A DNA stretch of 64,000 nt from Leptolyngbya sp. FACHB-261. GTDB taxonomy: Bacteria; Cyanobacteriota; Cyanobacteriia; FACHB-261. The translations under genes were made by a program, and so were the position numbers. Position 1 is the stretch's first letter; the number at the start of each line of letters is the position of its first letter. The DNA is taken from NCBI RefSeq assembly GCF_014696065.1, contig NZ_JACJPL010000031.1, positions 496,001 through 560,000 on the forward strand, read 5' to 3'. The notes under the pieces were generated by a model. The model had not been told where the DNA came from. It searched no databases and saw only the letters and a list, made by a program, of their open reading frames with translations. Below, one piece after another: positions 9,558-17,247 of the stretch.

Positions 9558-10385
9558 TTAGTAGGGTGCCGATAGAGCTTCAAACTGCAGGCCGTTAAAG
9601 TCATAAATCAATTGCACGTTTTTGAGTTTGTGGTGCTGCAAGTTGCCGGTCCAGAGGCTGCCATTGGTTGCCCAAACTAAGCGATTTTGATCCCAGTCAG
9701 CCCATTCCCAATTTGGAAACTTCAAAAGAGTTTCAGAGGCGGAGTGCTCAAGCTCGTGTTCGTCCCAATAGCAGCCTTTACCGGGGGGAGCGCCTATCTC
9801 TGCATGGGCTAGTTTGCGCAGGATCCAGCCTTTTGGTAAGGGTTTCTCGAAGACAGTTAAATCCTGATGCTTGCCCAGTTTGTGATTGCGAAGGTAGGTC
9901 CAACCGTCGCGTTGCAGCCGTGGGTAATACACGCTGAGGCATTCACCGCCGTAGTATTCCTTAACCTGGTAGGTTTCATCACGACGAACCTCGCTAGAAT
10001 TCTGCATGAGACGATGACCATAGCCATCGTTCAGCCAGTAGGTGCGCTTGCCGGTAAACAGGCCGCCGCCATGCCAACAGTCGCCCTTACCGAACAGGGC
10101 AATCGCCTTAAGCCAGGGCGCACGGGAGATGGCAGTCCATGAACCTTTTGTTTCTGAGTTCCAGCGTCCGTTCATCGCAAAGTAAATCATGTATTTGCCA
10201 TCGGGGGACAGGTCACTGCGACGCTCGTAAATTCGTCCTTTCAACCACTGGGCTAAGGTAAATTCATCCTTGCGTCTATCCCATAGCAACGTGCAGACGC
10301 ACTTGGAAGGCCCCCGCCTAATCACAACCCCAACTGGTTCTTGGCTAGCAAGGAGAATATGAATTCTGGCGGGGAAACGTTCCAT
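9558..10385 (-). CDS. Conserved hypothetical protein
   Basis: A 275-residue protein without signal peptide or membrane segment. It opens MERFPARIHILLASQEPVGVVIRRGPSKCVCTLLWDRRKDEFTLGQW-like (here TLAQW), followed by SDLSPDGKYMIYFAMNGRW. It is rich in Trp, Tyr, Gly and His, with repeated short WxW/GWTYLR-type strands suggesting a beta-propeller-like or WD-like fold. I recall conserved hypotheticals of this type in several phyla but no known function. It is monocistronic, 73 bp downstream of the convergent hutH stop. No catalytic motif is recognised. Confidence 0.75.
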   Translation of the reverse strand: MERFPARIHILLASQEPVGVVIRRGPSKCVCTLLWDRRKDEFTLAQWLKGRIYERRSDLSPDGKYMIYFAMNGRWNSETKGSWTAISRAPWLKAIALFGKGDCWHGGGLFTGKRTYWLNDGYGHRLMQNSSEVRRDETYQVKEYYGGECLSVYYPRLQRDGWTYLRNHKLGKHQDLTVFEKPLPKGWILRKLAHAEIGAPPGKGCYWDEHELEHSASETLLKFPNWEWADWDQNRLVWATNGSLWTGNLQHHKLKNVQLIYDFNGLQFEALSAPY

Positions 10386-10711
10386 GTGGAGCAGGCTAAT
10401 TCTCTATTGGGTTGCTAATCAGTGGCGAAGGACCAGTTCATAGGAACGTTCATGGAAACATTCACGGGAACGGATATTGAACTTCATTCTCTAAGTCCCT
10501 AAGCCCCTAAGCCCCTAAGTTCCTAAGCCTCTGATCTACTGCAACACAATGCGATGCTGCTTGTCCATAAAGCTACTGTACAGGGTCATATTTATCCTGT
10601 TTAAAGTACAAGCACCTGCCGGGTTATTAGGTTTTCGATTGACGAGGTAATGCCGTCGTAGCACGTTTCAAACTAGGTCAGCATTACTAGGTCAGCATTC
10701 GACGCTTGCTT
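10386..10711. other. Intergenic stretch containing a short tandem repeat
   Basis: There is no gene in these 326 bases. The only structure seen is the octamer repeat at 10491-10530, described separately. Confidence 0.5.
10491..10530. repeat. Short tandem octamer repeat (CTAAGYYY, five copies)
   Basis: Five consecutive 8-bp units in exact register: CTAAGTCC, CTAAGCCC, CTAAGCCC, CTAAGTTC, CTAAGCCT. Short tandemly repeated repetitive sequences are known in intergenic DNA of many cyanobacteria, usually heptamers. This is an octamer form. No function is implied. Confidence 0.8.
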
Positions 10712-11341
10712 TTAACGTTTGTTGTCAGCTACAGCAACGTAAGTCCCAAGCCCAATGAGGGACCAGCCTGTGAACAGCCGTTGTCTCCGTCTCAACTTCG
10801 CACTGGTTCGCAACCATTGGCCGATGGGGCTAGCCAGCAGCGCAACGCTAATATCTGCACTGGTATTCAGGGCCACTGAGATGCTGCCGAGCAACACAAA
10901 CTGGAGGATGACGATCCCTTGAGGATCAATAAACTGCGGGACGAAGGCCAGGAAGAACAGGGCAGTCTTGGGATTGAGCACTTCGGTAATGATGCCCTGA
11001 CGAAAGGCATTGCTGGCTGTGCTCACGGGAATGTCTGCCTCTAATTCGATCTCATTGTCACTGACCAAGGTGCGAATGCCCAAATAGATCAGGTAGGCTG
11101 CGCCAACGTATTTGACAATGGCGAAGGCAATCGAGGAGGTGGCTAGGATGGCCGAGAGCCCCAAAGCGGCAGCGATGACATGCACAAACCCGCCAACAGC
11201 AGTGCCAAATGACGAAGCCAAACCTTCTGCCCGTCCGCCCTTGAGACTTCGGGTTAAGACATAAAAGATGCCTGGACCGGGTGTAATCGCTAGCAAGACC
11301 GCGGCGGTCAGGAACAGTCCAAACATGGGCATTTCTGGCAT
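10712..11341 (-). CDS. LysE/RhtB-family amino acid exporter
   Basis: A 209-residue inner-membrane protein with about six hydrophobic segments. The family signature near the N-terminus is clear: LLAITPGPGIFYVLTRSLKGGRAEGLASSFGTAVG, followed by the central ITEVLNPKTALFFLAFVPQF block. By family knowledge it exports amino acids such as lysine, arginine, homoserine or threonine by proton antiport. Substrate cannot be predicted. The C-terminus is basic (KLRRRQRLF). It is a single gene, with a stretch of about 660 bp lacking other genes upstream. Confidence 0.9.
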   Translation of the reverse strand: MPEMPMFGLFLTAAVLLAITPGPGIFYVLTRSLKGGRAEGLASSFGTAVGGFVHVIAAALGLSAILATSSIAFAIVKYVGAAYLIYLGIRTLVSDNEIELEADIPVSTASNAFRQGIITEVLNPKTALFFLAFVPQFIDPQGIVILQFVLLGSISVALNTSADISVALLASPIGQWLRTSAKLRRRQRLFTGWSLIGLGTYVAVADNKR

Positions 11342-12000
11342 GGATATTTCCCTAAAGCTGGATAGCTACAGGTAACGATCGAGCCAAGCATAAGGTCTGT
11401 CAAGAGCCAATTTGTCTAGGCTCGGCAGTGCCACTTAGAGCGAGGTGAGGCAAGGTGTAGAACAAAGAGGTGCTCTACGTCCTAGGTTTTGGCAAGCGTC
11501 CTTCGCGCAGTACAAACACAGATAATCCTAAGGGTGTAAGCGGGCATTGGAAGACATTCCAGCAATAAATTCAGTGCTTAAGAAACAATCATAAAACTGT
11601 GGCAAACGACTTTAAGGCACAAGGCCTCGGCGGAATGCAGAAACGCTTCCCCTGAAAGCTCAACAGGGCAGCTTGAAAGCCTAGCGGCAGACTCTGGAAG
11701 CTGATCCGGGTAGCCTGGAAGCCTAACAGTGAACTCTGGAAGCTAATCTAGGCATCCTGAAAGCTTTGCAGTGAACTCTGGAAGCTCAAGAGCGAACTCT
11801 GGAAGCTTTGCAGCCAAGCCTGAATCGATCACTGCTGATATCGAATCAACAGAGCTTAAATGCTTTTTGTCTTTAGAATTGCTTAATAATCGAGCACTCA
11901 GCGGCTCCCCTGCTCGCTCTCAAGGCCAATCGCTCTCCTCCTATGAGTTCTGTCATAGGGGCTCCAATACAAGAACTGGGGCTTTTACCTACCGCTAGCT
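11342..12000. other. Long intergenic region holding a 21-bp repeat array
   Basis: These 659 bases lie upstream of the LysE-like gene and downstream of the cupin gene, both on the minus strand. The outstanding feature is the 21-bp array at 11652-11840. A reading frame at 11771-11998 is not accepted as a gene because it begins inside the array and has no recognisable sequence. Confidence 0.5.
11652..11840. repeat. Nine-unit degenerate 21-bp tandem repeat
   Basis: The core CTGGAAGCT (variants CTGAAAGCT, TTGAAAGCC, CTGGAAGCC, last unit CTGAATCGA) starts at 11652, 11673, 11694, 11715, 11736, 11757, 11778, 11799 and 11820, exactly 21 bases apart each time. The second half of the unit often reads CAGTGAACT. 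The spacing equals seven codons, and on the minus strand one frame reads SFQSSLL/GFQATRI-like heptads with a single TAG in the middle. No frame is open through all units on the plus strand. It may be a decayed coding repeat or a non-coding minisatellite. Confidence 0.85.
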
Positions 12001-12321
12001 TCAAGTGTGCAAAAAAGCGAGGTTGGTCGAAGCTTGTAGCGCGTGAGGTGTATTTGCAGGCATAAAGACAAACACGCCAGGTTCCAAAGTAACTTCCCGC
12101 CCTTCTAGCGTGAGAGTGCCTTGCCCTTCGATCACCGTAATCGAGACATCTCGAGTCGTTGCATGTTCGGCCAGTTCAGTCCCTGCTGTTACACAGATCA
12201 GCGCAAATTGGCTACCCTCAGTCTTAACCAAGGGGATTCTAGTAACCTTCGGCTTTGTATAATCAATCCGCTCATAGAGCTGAGCGGTGATTGCTGAATG
12301 AGGGGAGCGAGTGGTGACCAT
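12001..12321 (-). CDS. Cupin-domain protein
   Basis: A 106-residue single-domain cupin. Motif 1 is weak (GTELAEHATTRDVSITVIEGQGTLTLEG), with one histidine retained. Motif 2 is PGVFVFMPANTPHAL. Short cupins of this kind bind a metal or small ligand and often act with detoxification or redox enzymes. No reaction can be assigned. It lies at the distal end of a same-strand group: 160-residue unknown, zinc-ribbon protein, methyltransferase, then this gene, with a 45 bp gap after the methyltransferase. Divergent from the group is a Crp/Fnr-type regulator that may control it. Confidence 0.85.
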   Translation of the reverse strand: MVTTRSPHSAITAQLYERIDYTKPKVTRIPLVKTEGSQFALICVTAGTELAEHATTRDVSITVIEGQGTLTLEGREVTLEPGVFVFMPANTPHALQASTNLAFLHT

Positions 12322-12366
12322 AATAGATTCCTTCCTGGTTCAGTTTGTAAGTTAAAGGTCAAATTC

Positions 12367-13146
12367 CTACGCTTCTAAAACTGCGCAAAGTACGATGTAG
12401 CCCATATTCTGGCGGTGTTGATTAAACACATGCCGCATGTGCAGAACCCGGTTACGAATATCAGGCTGAGTCAGCACATTCCAGGCAATCCGAGCTGTAG
12501 CGATAATGCCCTCATCCCGCAGCAGCTGGGCTGGATTCAGCAATCCCGTTGGGCCGTTCTTGCTGTGAGTAACCTTCAGTCCAGCACGAGTGCAAGTCTC
12601 GATCCAGCAGGGCTCTGTTAGAGGGGTTGAATTGACCCGAATTGCGCGTGCCAAGTCTTGATGAATCTGCTCTAGATTTTGATGCGCTACTATTTCGTGG
12701 CTGAGCAGCTTACCGTTGGGCTTGAGGTGCTCACGCACTGTCTGCAAAATCTTGTCTCTACCAGTGCTGGATTGCATGGTCAGAATTGCTTCTGCTAACA
12801 CATAGTCAAACCGCTGAGTGATTGACTCCAGATGCAAGATGTTGCCTTGGATGATTTGAACCCGATCCTCTAATCCAGCAGCCCGTATCTTGGCTTGGGC
12901 AATGGCAACGCTATCAGGATTTCTTTCGATGCCCATCACAGTGACGCCATAGCGTTTTGCCAAATCGATAGCAGTGTTGCCTGAGCCGGGGGCCAGCTCC
13001 AGGACTGTTTCTCCAGGTTTAAAGTTGGCCCATTGAAACAATTGCTCGGTTGCGGCTCGTCCACCTGGACGCAGAACGGTTTTGCCTGCGGCAGCTAGAA
13101 CTTGATAGCCTGGGGCCGTTTGTAGATTAAGCGTGGTTTGAATCAT
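12367..13146 (-). CDS. Class I SAM-dependent methyltransferase
   Basis: A 259-residue Rossmann-fold methyltransferase. Motif I is ETVLELAPGSGNTAIDLA, the acidic end of strand 2 is GIERNP, and further blocks are VQIIQGNILHL and FDYVLAEAILTM. The layout matches the methyltransferase-11/25 group that methylates small molecules. The substrate is unknown. The gene sits between the cupin and the zinc-ribbon genes on the same strand, suggesting one transcription unit. No membrane segment or signal peptide is seen, so it should be cytosolic. Confidence 0.88.
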   Translation of the reverse strand: MIQTTLNLQTAPGYQVLAAAGKTVLRPGGRAATEQLFQWANFKPGETVLELAPGSGNTAIDLAKRYGVTVMGIERNPDSVAIAQAKIRAAGLEDRVQIIQGNILHLESITQRFDYVLAEAILTMQSSTGRDKILQTVREHLKPNGKLLSHEIVAHQNLEQIHQDLARAIRVNSTPLTEPCWIETCTRAGLKVTHSKNGPTGLLNPAQLLRDEGIIATARIAWNVLTQPDIRNRVLHMRHVFNQHRQNMGYIVLCAVLEA

Positions 13147-13219
13147 GGTTCGGGCCTCTTTATAGCTGACTACTTCGACAGAACTATTTTGCTCTGTCTC
13201 TCTTGCTGTCCCTCTTGCT

Positions 13220-13432
13220 TTACCTCTGCGCTAGCTCATAGTTCGAAATCATGCTCTGTTCGCGGTTGGAAAATCTATAATCTTTGGAATAGATAGATGT
13301 CGTCTTAATCGTCTTTTCCATCTCAGGCAAGACAGACATATACTCCCAACAATGGGAACAAAACCAGCCAACCTTCTGATGGTGAATCTGCCGCAATAAT
13401 CGAGTTGAACAACAAGGGCATTCATGTGTCAT
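13220..13432 (-). CDS. Small zinc-ribbon protein
   Basis: A 70-residue protein starting at the ATG at 13432, which has GGAGGG about 8 bases upstream. The longer frame to 13474 lacks such a site. Two knuckles, CPCCSTRLL and CSHCWEYM, 16-17 residues apart, form a likely zinc ribbon, followed by a charged tail. Proteins of this shape occur as conserved hypotheticals in cyanobacteria. The role could be nucleic-acid or protein binding, but nothing proves it. It belongs to the same-strand cluster with the methyltransferase downstream and the 160-residue unknown upstream. Confidence 0.78.
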   Translation of the reverse strand: MTHECPCCSTRLLRQIHHQKVGWFCSHCWEYMSVLPEMEKTIKTTSIYSKDYRFSNREQSMISNYELAQR

Positions 13433-13512
13433 TTGAATCCCTCCAGGCTTATAGCTTGAGGTTATGAACAACAATCTTGCGTTGGCAACCTTCAGACTTT
13501 AGGAGAAGACCT

Positions 13513-13995
13513 TTAAGGAAAGACAATCTTCGGTGAGGGTGCCTGTCCCTGATCAAGATAGGCAGCTGAGCGTAGCACAATCTCAGAGTACAGAATCTTC
13601 TGAATCTCTAAGCTAGGGGCACGTTTTGCTATGGCATTGTAGCTAGTTATCTCCCCTTTTAGGCTGAAGTCACTATCGGTCAAATAGTGGTCATAGTCAT
13701 GTAGTGCCTGAAAGATAAATCCATAAATAGGATTAGGATAAATGCTGCTATCGTAGCTGTCAGCAGAGACCCAAAGATGCTCTTGCTCAATGTCGGCGAA
13801 CATCTCTGTTTCATTGCTGTACCGCTCGTAGTCTGAGAACTCTAGATTTAGCGGCAGACTTTGAAATTCGCTCATCAGCCAATCGCAGAGTTCCACGATG
13901 GTTTCGCCAGAAATTTGGGCAGGATTGGTTTCAAAGTAGAGCCTAGCGAGAGCTTGCACTTGGGCTGCGGTTGCATGTTCTGAGGTGATTGTCAT
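13513..13995 (-). CDS. Conserved hypothetical protein, first gene of a minus-strand cluster
   Basis: A 160-residue acidic, mostly helical protein without signal peptide or membrane segment. It has a conserved-looking aromatic/His/Asp cluster (IFQALHDYDHYLTDSDF) that could bind metal, but no known domain is recognised. It is the promoter-proximal gene of the group running to 12001. The start at 13995 lies 86 bp from the divergent Crp/Fnr-type gene, and a 12-bp palindrome sits between them, consistent with shared control. Confidence 0.72.
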   Translation of the reverse strand: MTITSEHATAAQVQALARLYFETNPAQISGETIVELCDWLMSEFQSLPLNLEFSDYERYSNETEMFADIEQEHLWVSADSYDSSIYPNPIYGFIFQALHDYDHYLTDSDFSLKGEITSYNAIAKRAPSLEIQKILYSEIVLRSAAYLDQGQAPSPKIVFP

Positions 13996-14055
13996 ATCGT
14001 TATCCTCGTCAACTGACCTTACTTTGATATTGGCAGCTTCTCTGAGTGGTGTCTT

Positions 14056-14067
14056 TGAGCTAGCTCA
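14056..14067. promoter_or_regulatory. Perfect 12-bp palindrome in divergent promoter region
   Basis: The sequence TGAGCTAGCTCA is a perfect palindrome, 15 bases before the first possible start of the Crp/Fnr-type gene and about 60 bases before the divergent cluster. A regulator dimer could bind here, possibly the adjacent Crp-like protein as an autoregulator. It does not match the classical Crp or NtcA consensus spacing. Confidence 0.35.
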
Positions 14068-14081
14068 TACTGCCAAGCTGA

Positions 14082-14816
14082 ATGGCTGCGGCTTTTGTTT
14101 CTGGCAACCCAACTATGCTGGTCACGACTGAGCAACTCCGACAAATCTCAATCTTTTCTCAGCTTGAACCCGAGCAGCTGGAGCAATTGCAAGCTCATAC
14201 GGCTGTGAAGTCCTATTCACGGGGCGAAATAGTGTTTCATGAAAGAGATCGCTTGCCTGCCAAGCTGTTCGCGGTCCTTAGTGGCCTGATCCAGATCAAA
14301 AAAACAGCTTCAACGGGTAAAGAAACGATTTTGCGGACACTGGCTACTGGGGAGATTTTTGCAGCACCCGCTTTGTTTGGCGATGGGATTTCCCCAGCCA
14401 CAGTGGTCACAGAACAAGATTGTCAAGTTCTCACGGTTGAGCGAGCTGCCCTGCTCGCTCTGATTCAGCAAACGCCAGAGGTAGCCCTACGGATTATGGT
14501 GGTGCTGACTGATCGGCTCCAGCATCTCCACAGCACGGTACATGGCTTGGTCTCGGAGCGGGCAATTGTACGCTTAGCTCGATTCATTCAAACCGAGGCT
14601 ACCGAGCAAGGTACAACGGTGACTGATCAAGGACTGTGTTTGCGTTCGCGCCTGCCCTACTACCAAGTCGCTCGTAGTATTGGCATTACTTATGAGGAGT
14701 GTGTGCGTTTGTTCAAGCAACTGCAAGCAGTGATGAGCTATCAACGAGGCGGTAAGATTCTACTGCTCGATCCAGACAAGCTCAATACAATTGCCAGAGG
14801 TGACTATGAGCTTTGA
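14082..14816 (+). CDS. Crp/Fnr-family transcriptional regulator
   Basis: A 244-residue regulator (233 if it starts at the ATG at 14115). The N-terminal cyclic-nucleotide-binding-type barrel spans the SQLEPEQLEQL helix through GEIVFHERD and LFAVLSGLIQIKK to CQVLTVERAALL. The dimerisation helix is VALRIMVVLTDRLQHLHSTVHGL. The C-terminal winged helix (YYQVARSIGITYEECVRLFKQL) is recognisable but divergent from the usual recognition helix. The barrel lacks an obvious RxS cAMP cradle, so the ligand is unknown. It is divergent from the 13995-12001 cluster and is the obvious candidate to regulate it. Confidence 0.87.
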   Translation: MAAAFVSGNPTMLVTTEQLRQISIFSQLEPEQLEQLQAHTAVKSYSRGEIVFHERDRLPAKLFAVLSGLIQIKKTASTGKETILRTLATGEIFAAPALFGDGISPATVVTEQDCQVLTVERAALLALIQQTPEVALRIMVVLTDRLQHLHSTVHGLVSERAIVRLARFIQTEATEQGTTVTDQGLCLRSRLPYYQVARSIGITYEECVRLFKQLQAVMSYQRGGKILLLDPDKLNTIARGDYEL

Positions 14817-15264
14817 GAGATATGAGCTTCAAGCAGAGATGAGTAGCTTGCCTTTTGTTGTGGAACCTTTGAGAATTTGAGGTTCGACTTTGAAGTTTGA
14901 CAAAGTCTGAGCCAGCAGTATTACTCTGTTGCTTCAAGCTGAATAAGCTGTTCAGCTCGTCTTTATAAAGCTTGACTTTTCAAAGGCTAGCCTCGTTCTC
15001 TTTTTCCCCACCTCTACCCCAAGAACAATCCGACATTGAGGCAATGCGTGACCCTAAACACAAACGCGAGGTTTGGCACAGAGGGGGATTCAAATATAGA
15101 TCAGGCCGAGAAAACCGAGGCACTTTTGCCAGTAGCTTGCCGATAAATCTACAACTAAAAACCTTGGAAAACATCGCATTGGCTGCTGCCAGAAATGAAT
15201 CGATTTCTGCGCTGAAGTAGGTAAAATAGGGGTGAGATAACAGAGTAAAGTTAACCACCTAAGC
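14817..15264. other. Intergenic region, nothing recognised
   Basis: These 448 bases lie between the Crp-like and SPFH genes. Short open frames exist on both strands but lack ribosome sites and protein-like composition. No terminator or structured RNA is evident. Confidence 0.4.
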
Positions 15265-16113
15265 ATGGAATCAACTGGCAGAATCACTAGGGCAAAACCA
15301 ACTAAAAAAGCAGGCGACGAAATATACATCGTCAGCAAGATAATGCTCATTTTGCTTCTAGTTTTTCTGCTCTCTAGTTTCTTTGTGATTGTCAACGCAG
15401 GAGAACGAGGCGTTTTGATGCAGTTCGGCAGAGTACAAGAGAAAGTCTTGGGAGAAGGAATTCACCTGGTTGTTCCTCTAGTGCATACGGTAAAAAAGCT
15501 GACTGTCAGAGTGCAAAACCAAGAGATTTCGGCTGAAGCCTCTTCCCGGGACCTGCAAAACGTCTTTACAGATGTGGCTCTGAACTGGCATATCGTTCCA
15601 GCAGAAGCCAACGCCATTTTTCAGACCATTGGGGATGAAGCTGCCGTGGTTCAGCGAATTATCAACCCCGCGGTAGAAGAAGTTCTAAAGGCTGTAATGG
15701 CGAAATACACAGCAGAAGAAATCATCACTAAGCGAGGCGAAGTAAAAGCTGGGGTAGATCATGGATTGACAGCGCGTTTATCTACTTATTACATTGCCGT
15801 AGATGATATTTCGCTAGTTCATGTCCACTTCTCACAACGATTCAGCGATGCCGTAGAAGCCAAACAAATTGCTGAGCAAGAGGCCAAACGAGCAGAATTC
15901 GTTGCTCTGAAGGCGACTAAAGAGGCTGAAACCAGAGTCAATCTAGCGAAAGGAGAAGCTGAGTCGCAAAGGTTGCTGCGTGAGAATTTGACGCCTGAAC
16001 TTCTACAAAAGCTAGCCATAGAAAAGTGGAATGGTGGCTTGCCCTTAGTGGTGGGAGACGACGCGACGAAACTATTAAATTTAAATCAGTTTGTAAAACC
16101 TACCCAGAAATGA
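15265..16113 (+). CDS. SPFH/prohibitin-family membrane protein
   Basis: A 282-residue protein. One transmembrane helix (about 27-43, MLILLLVFLLSSFFVIV) is followed by the SPFH domain opening NAGERGVLMQFGRVQEKVLGEGIHLVVPLV. The middle contains DVALNWHIVP and an ALKAVMAKYTAEEIITKR-type segment. The C-terminal part is a charged coiled coil (AKQIAEQEAKRAEFVALKATKEAETRVNLAKGEAES in two halves). This is the standard prohibitin layout. By family knowledge such proteins form large membrane rings that scaffold lipids or restrain membrane proteases; cyanobacterial prohibitins sit in the cell membrane or thylakoid. No partner gene is adjacent. Confidence 0.9.
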   Translation: MESTGRITRAKPTKKAGDEIYIVSKIMLILLLVFLLSSFFVIVNAGERGVLMQFGRVQEKVLGEGIHLVVPLVHTVKKLTVRVQNQEISAEASSRDLQNVFTDVALNWHIVPAEANAIFQTIGDEAAVVQRIINPAVEEVLKAVMAKYTAEEIITKRGEVKAGVDHGLTARLSTYYIAVDDISLVHVHFSQRFSDAVEAKQIAEQEAKRAEFVALKATKEAETRVNLAKGEAESQRLLRENLTPELLQKLAIEKWNGGLPLVVGDDATKLLNLNQFVKPTQK

Positions 16114-16195
16114 GAAATGATCCTGCTTTAGCACTCAAGTTTTAGCAGACCACAATTTATTGATACCATTAACATTCAAATTTAAGCTCAGCGGC

Positions 16196-17146
16196 TCAAG
16201 AGGTAGCTACCCGGCTAAGCTGATGGGTGTCCGAAGTCAGCATTTGCTCAAAGACCTTTGATAACCGGGTCTGAAAGCGTTGCCGGTGCTTCAGTTTCAA
16301 AAAAGGGCGAACAATTTCAGCCGGCACCTTAGCCCTGGTTCGGTTATCGACTACTGGAATAGCTCGGAGGGTAGAAAGCTGAAGCTCTTTGTGCACCATT
16401 AATTCTGAGATAGCAGCTGCGCCTACGCCGCCTTCCACAATTGCCTTCACCATCTCGCCACTGCTCAAAACCAAGATCACATCGAGTTCAGTAGGCTCAA
16501 TACCCCAACTGCATAAGGCTTGCTCAAATCTTTGCTGTGTCCCGGAACCCGGCTCTCGCATAACCCAAGCTGTAGTGCTAAGGTCAGTTAGAGAAATGCT
16601 TTCGCGCTCAAACCAAGGATGAGATTTGCCAACAACAATTTGTAAGCGGTCGCTCCCAACAATGTCCTGCTCCAAACTGCTTTCCAATGAAGGCTGAACT
16701 TCCCCTTCTACCAAGCCCAAATCAAACAAGCCTGTCGCTGTCCCTGCACAAATTTCTTCCGTGTTAGCTAGGGTACAGTTTACGAAAATACCTGGGTATT
16801 GACGTTTAAACTGGTTTATTTTGTCAGGTAGCCAGTAGTTGCCAATTGTGAGACTCGACCCAAGTCTTAATTCGCCCCATTGCAAATCGTTCAACTCCCG
16901 CAAGCCCCGCTCCATTAGCGCAACTTGATCGAGAATCCGCTGCGCTTCCACTTGGAGAAATCTTCCAGGCTCAGTGATCTCCACTTGGCGGCCAATCCGA
17001 TGGAACAGTTTTACGCTGTATTCTTCCTCTAAGCTCTGAATGGCAGCACTGACTGCTGGTTGAGTAATGTAGAGCAATTCTGCAGCACGCGTGAAATGTA
17101 GCTGCTGTGCCACGGTGAGAAAAATTCGTAACTGGTCAAGCCTCAT
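16196..17146 (-). CDS. LysR-family transcriptional regulator
   Basis: A 316-residue regulator. The N-terminal winged helix (1-60) is typical: MRLDQLRIFLTVAQQLHFTRAAELLYITQPAVSAAIQSLEEE. It is followed by a linker helix and a two-lobed effector-binding domain beginning GELRLGSSLTIGNYWLP. By family knowledge it is a tetramer that binds near a T-N11-A box and responds to a small inducer. It lies 101 bp downstream of a CysA-type ATPase gene on the same strand, so a role in sulfur or anion uptake is possible, but a CbbR/RbcR-like role is not excluded. Confidence 0.9.
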   Translation of the reverse strand: MRLDQLRIFLTVAQQLHFTRAAELLYITQPAVSAAIQSLEEEYSVKLFHRIGRQVEITEPGRFLQVEAQRILDQVALMERGLRELNDLQWGELRLGSSLTIGNYWLPDKINQFKRQYPGIFVNCTLANTEEICAGTATGLFDLGLVEGEVQPSLESSLEQDIVGSDRLQIVVGKSHPWFERESISLTDLSTTAWVMREPGSGTQQRFEQALCSWGIEPTELDVILVLSSGEMVKAIVEGGVGAAAISELMVHKELQLSTLRAIPVVDNRTRAKVPAEIVRPFLKLKHRQRFQTRLSKVFEQMLTSDTHQLSRVATS

Positions 17147-17196
17147 TCTGATTTTTTAGCAATACATAAACCGCGCACTTCCAGATCAGCCATTTT

Positions 17197-17235
17197 CTGA
17201 TCATCTAGAACCTGTACTCGGCTCCAGATGATCAG
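17197..17235. promoter_or_regulatory. 10-bp inverted repeat between cysA and the LysR gene
   Basis: CTGATCATCT at 17197-17206 pairs perfectly with AGATGATCAG at 17226-17235 across a 19-base spacer. Neither side is followed by a T tract, so it is not a classic terminator. It could be an operator for the LysR protein or an RNA hairpin in the cysA-lysR spacer. Confidence 0.4.
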
Positions 17236-17247
17236 GAACATCCTCTC

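Noticed and set aside
11771-11998. Open frame of 75 codons starting inside the 21-bp repeat
   Set aside because: It starts at a GTG within the array, has no ribosome site, and its sequence after the repeat looks random.
14972-15220. Open frame upstream of the SPFH gene
   Set aside because: No ribosome site, no recognisable sequence and overlap with equally long frames on the other strand.
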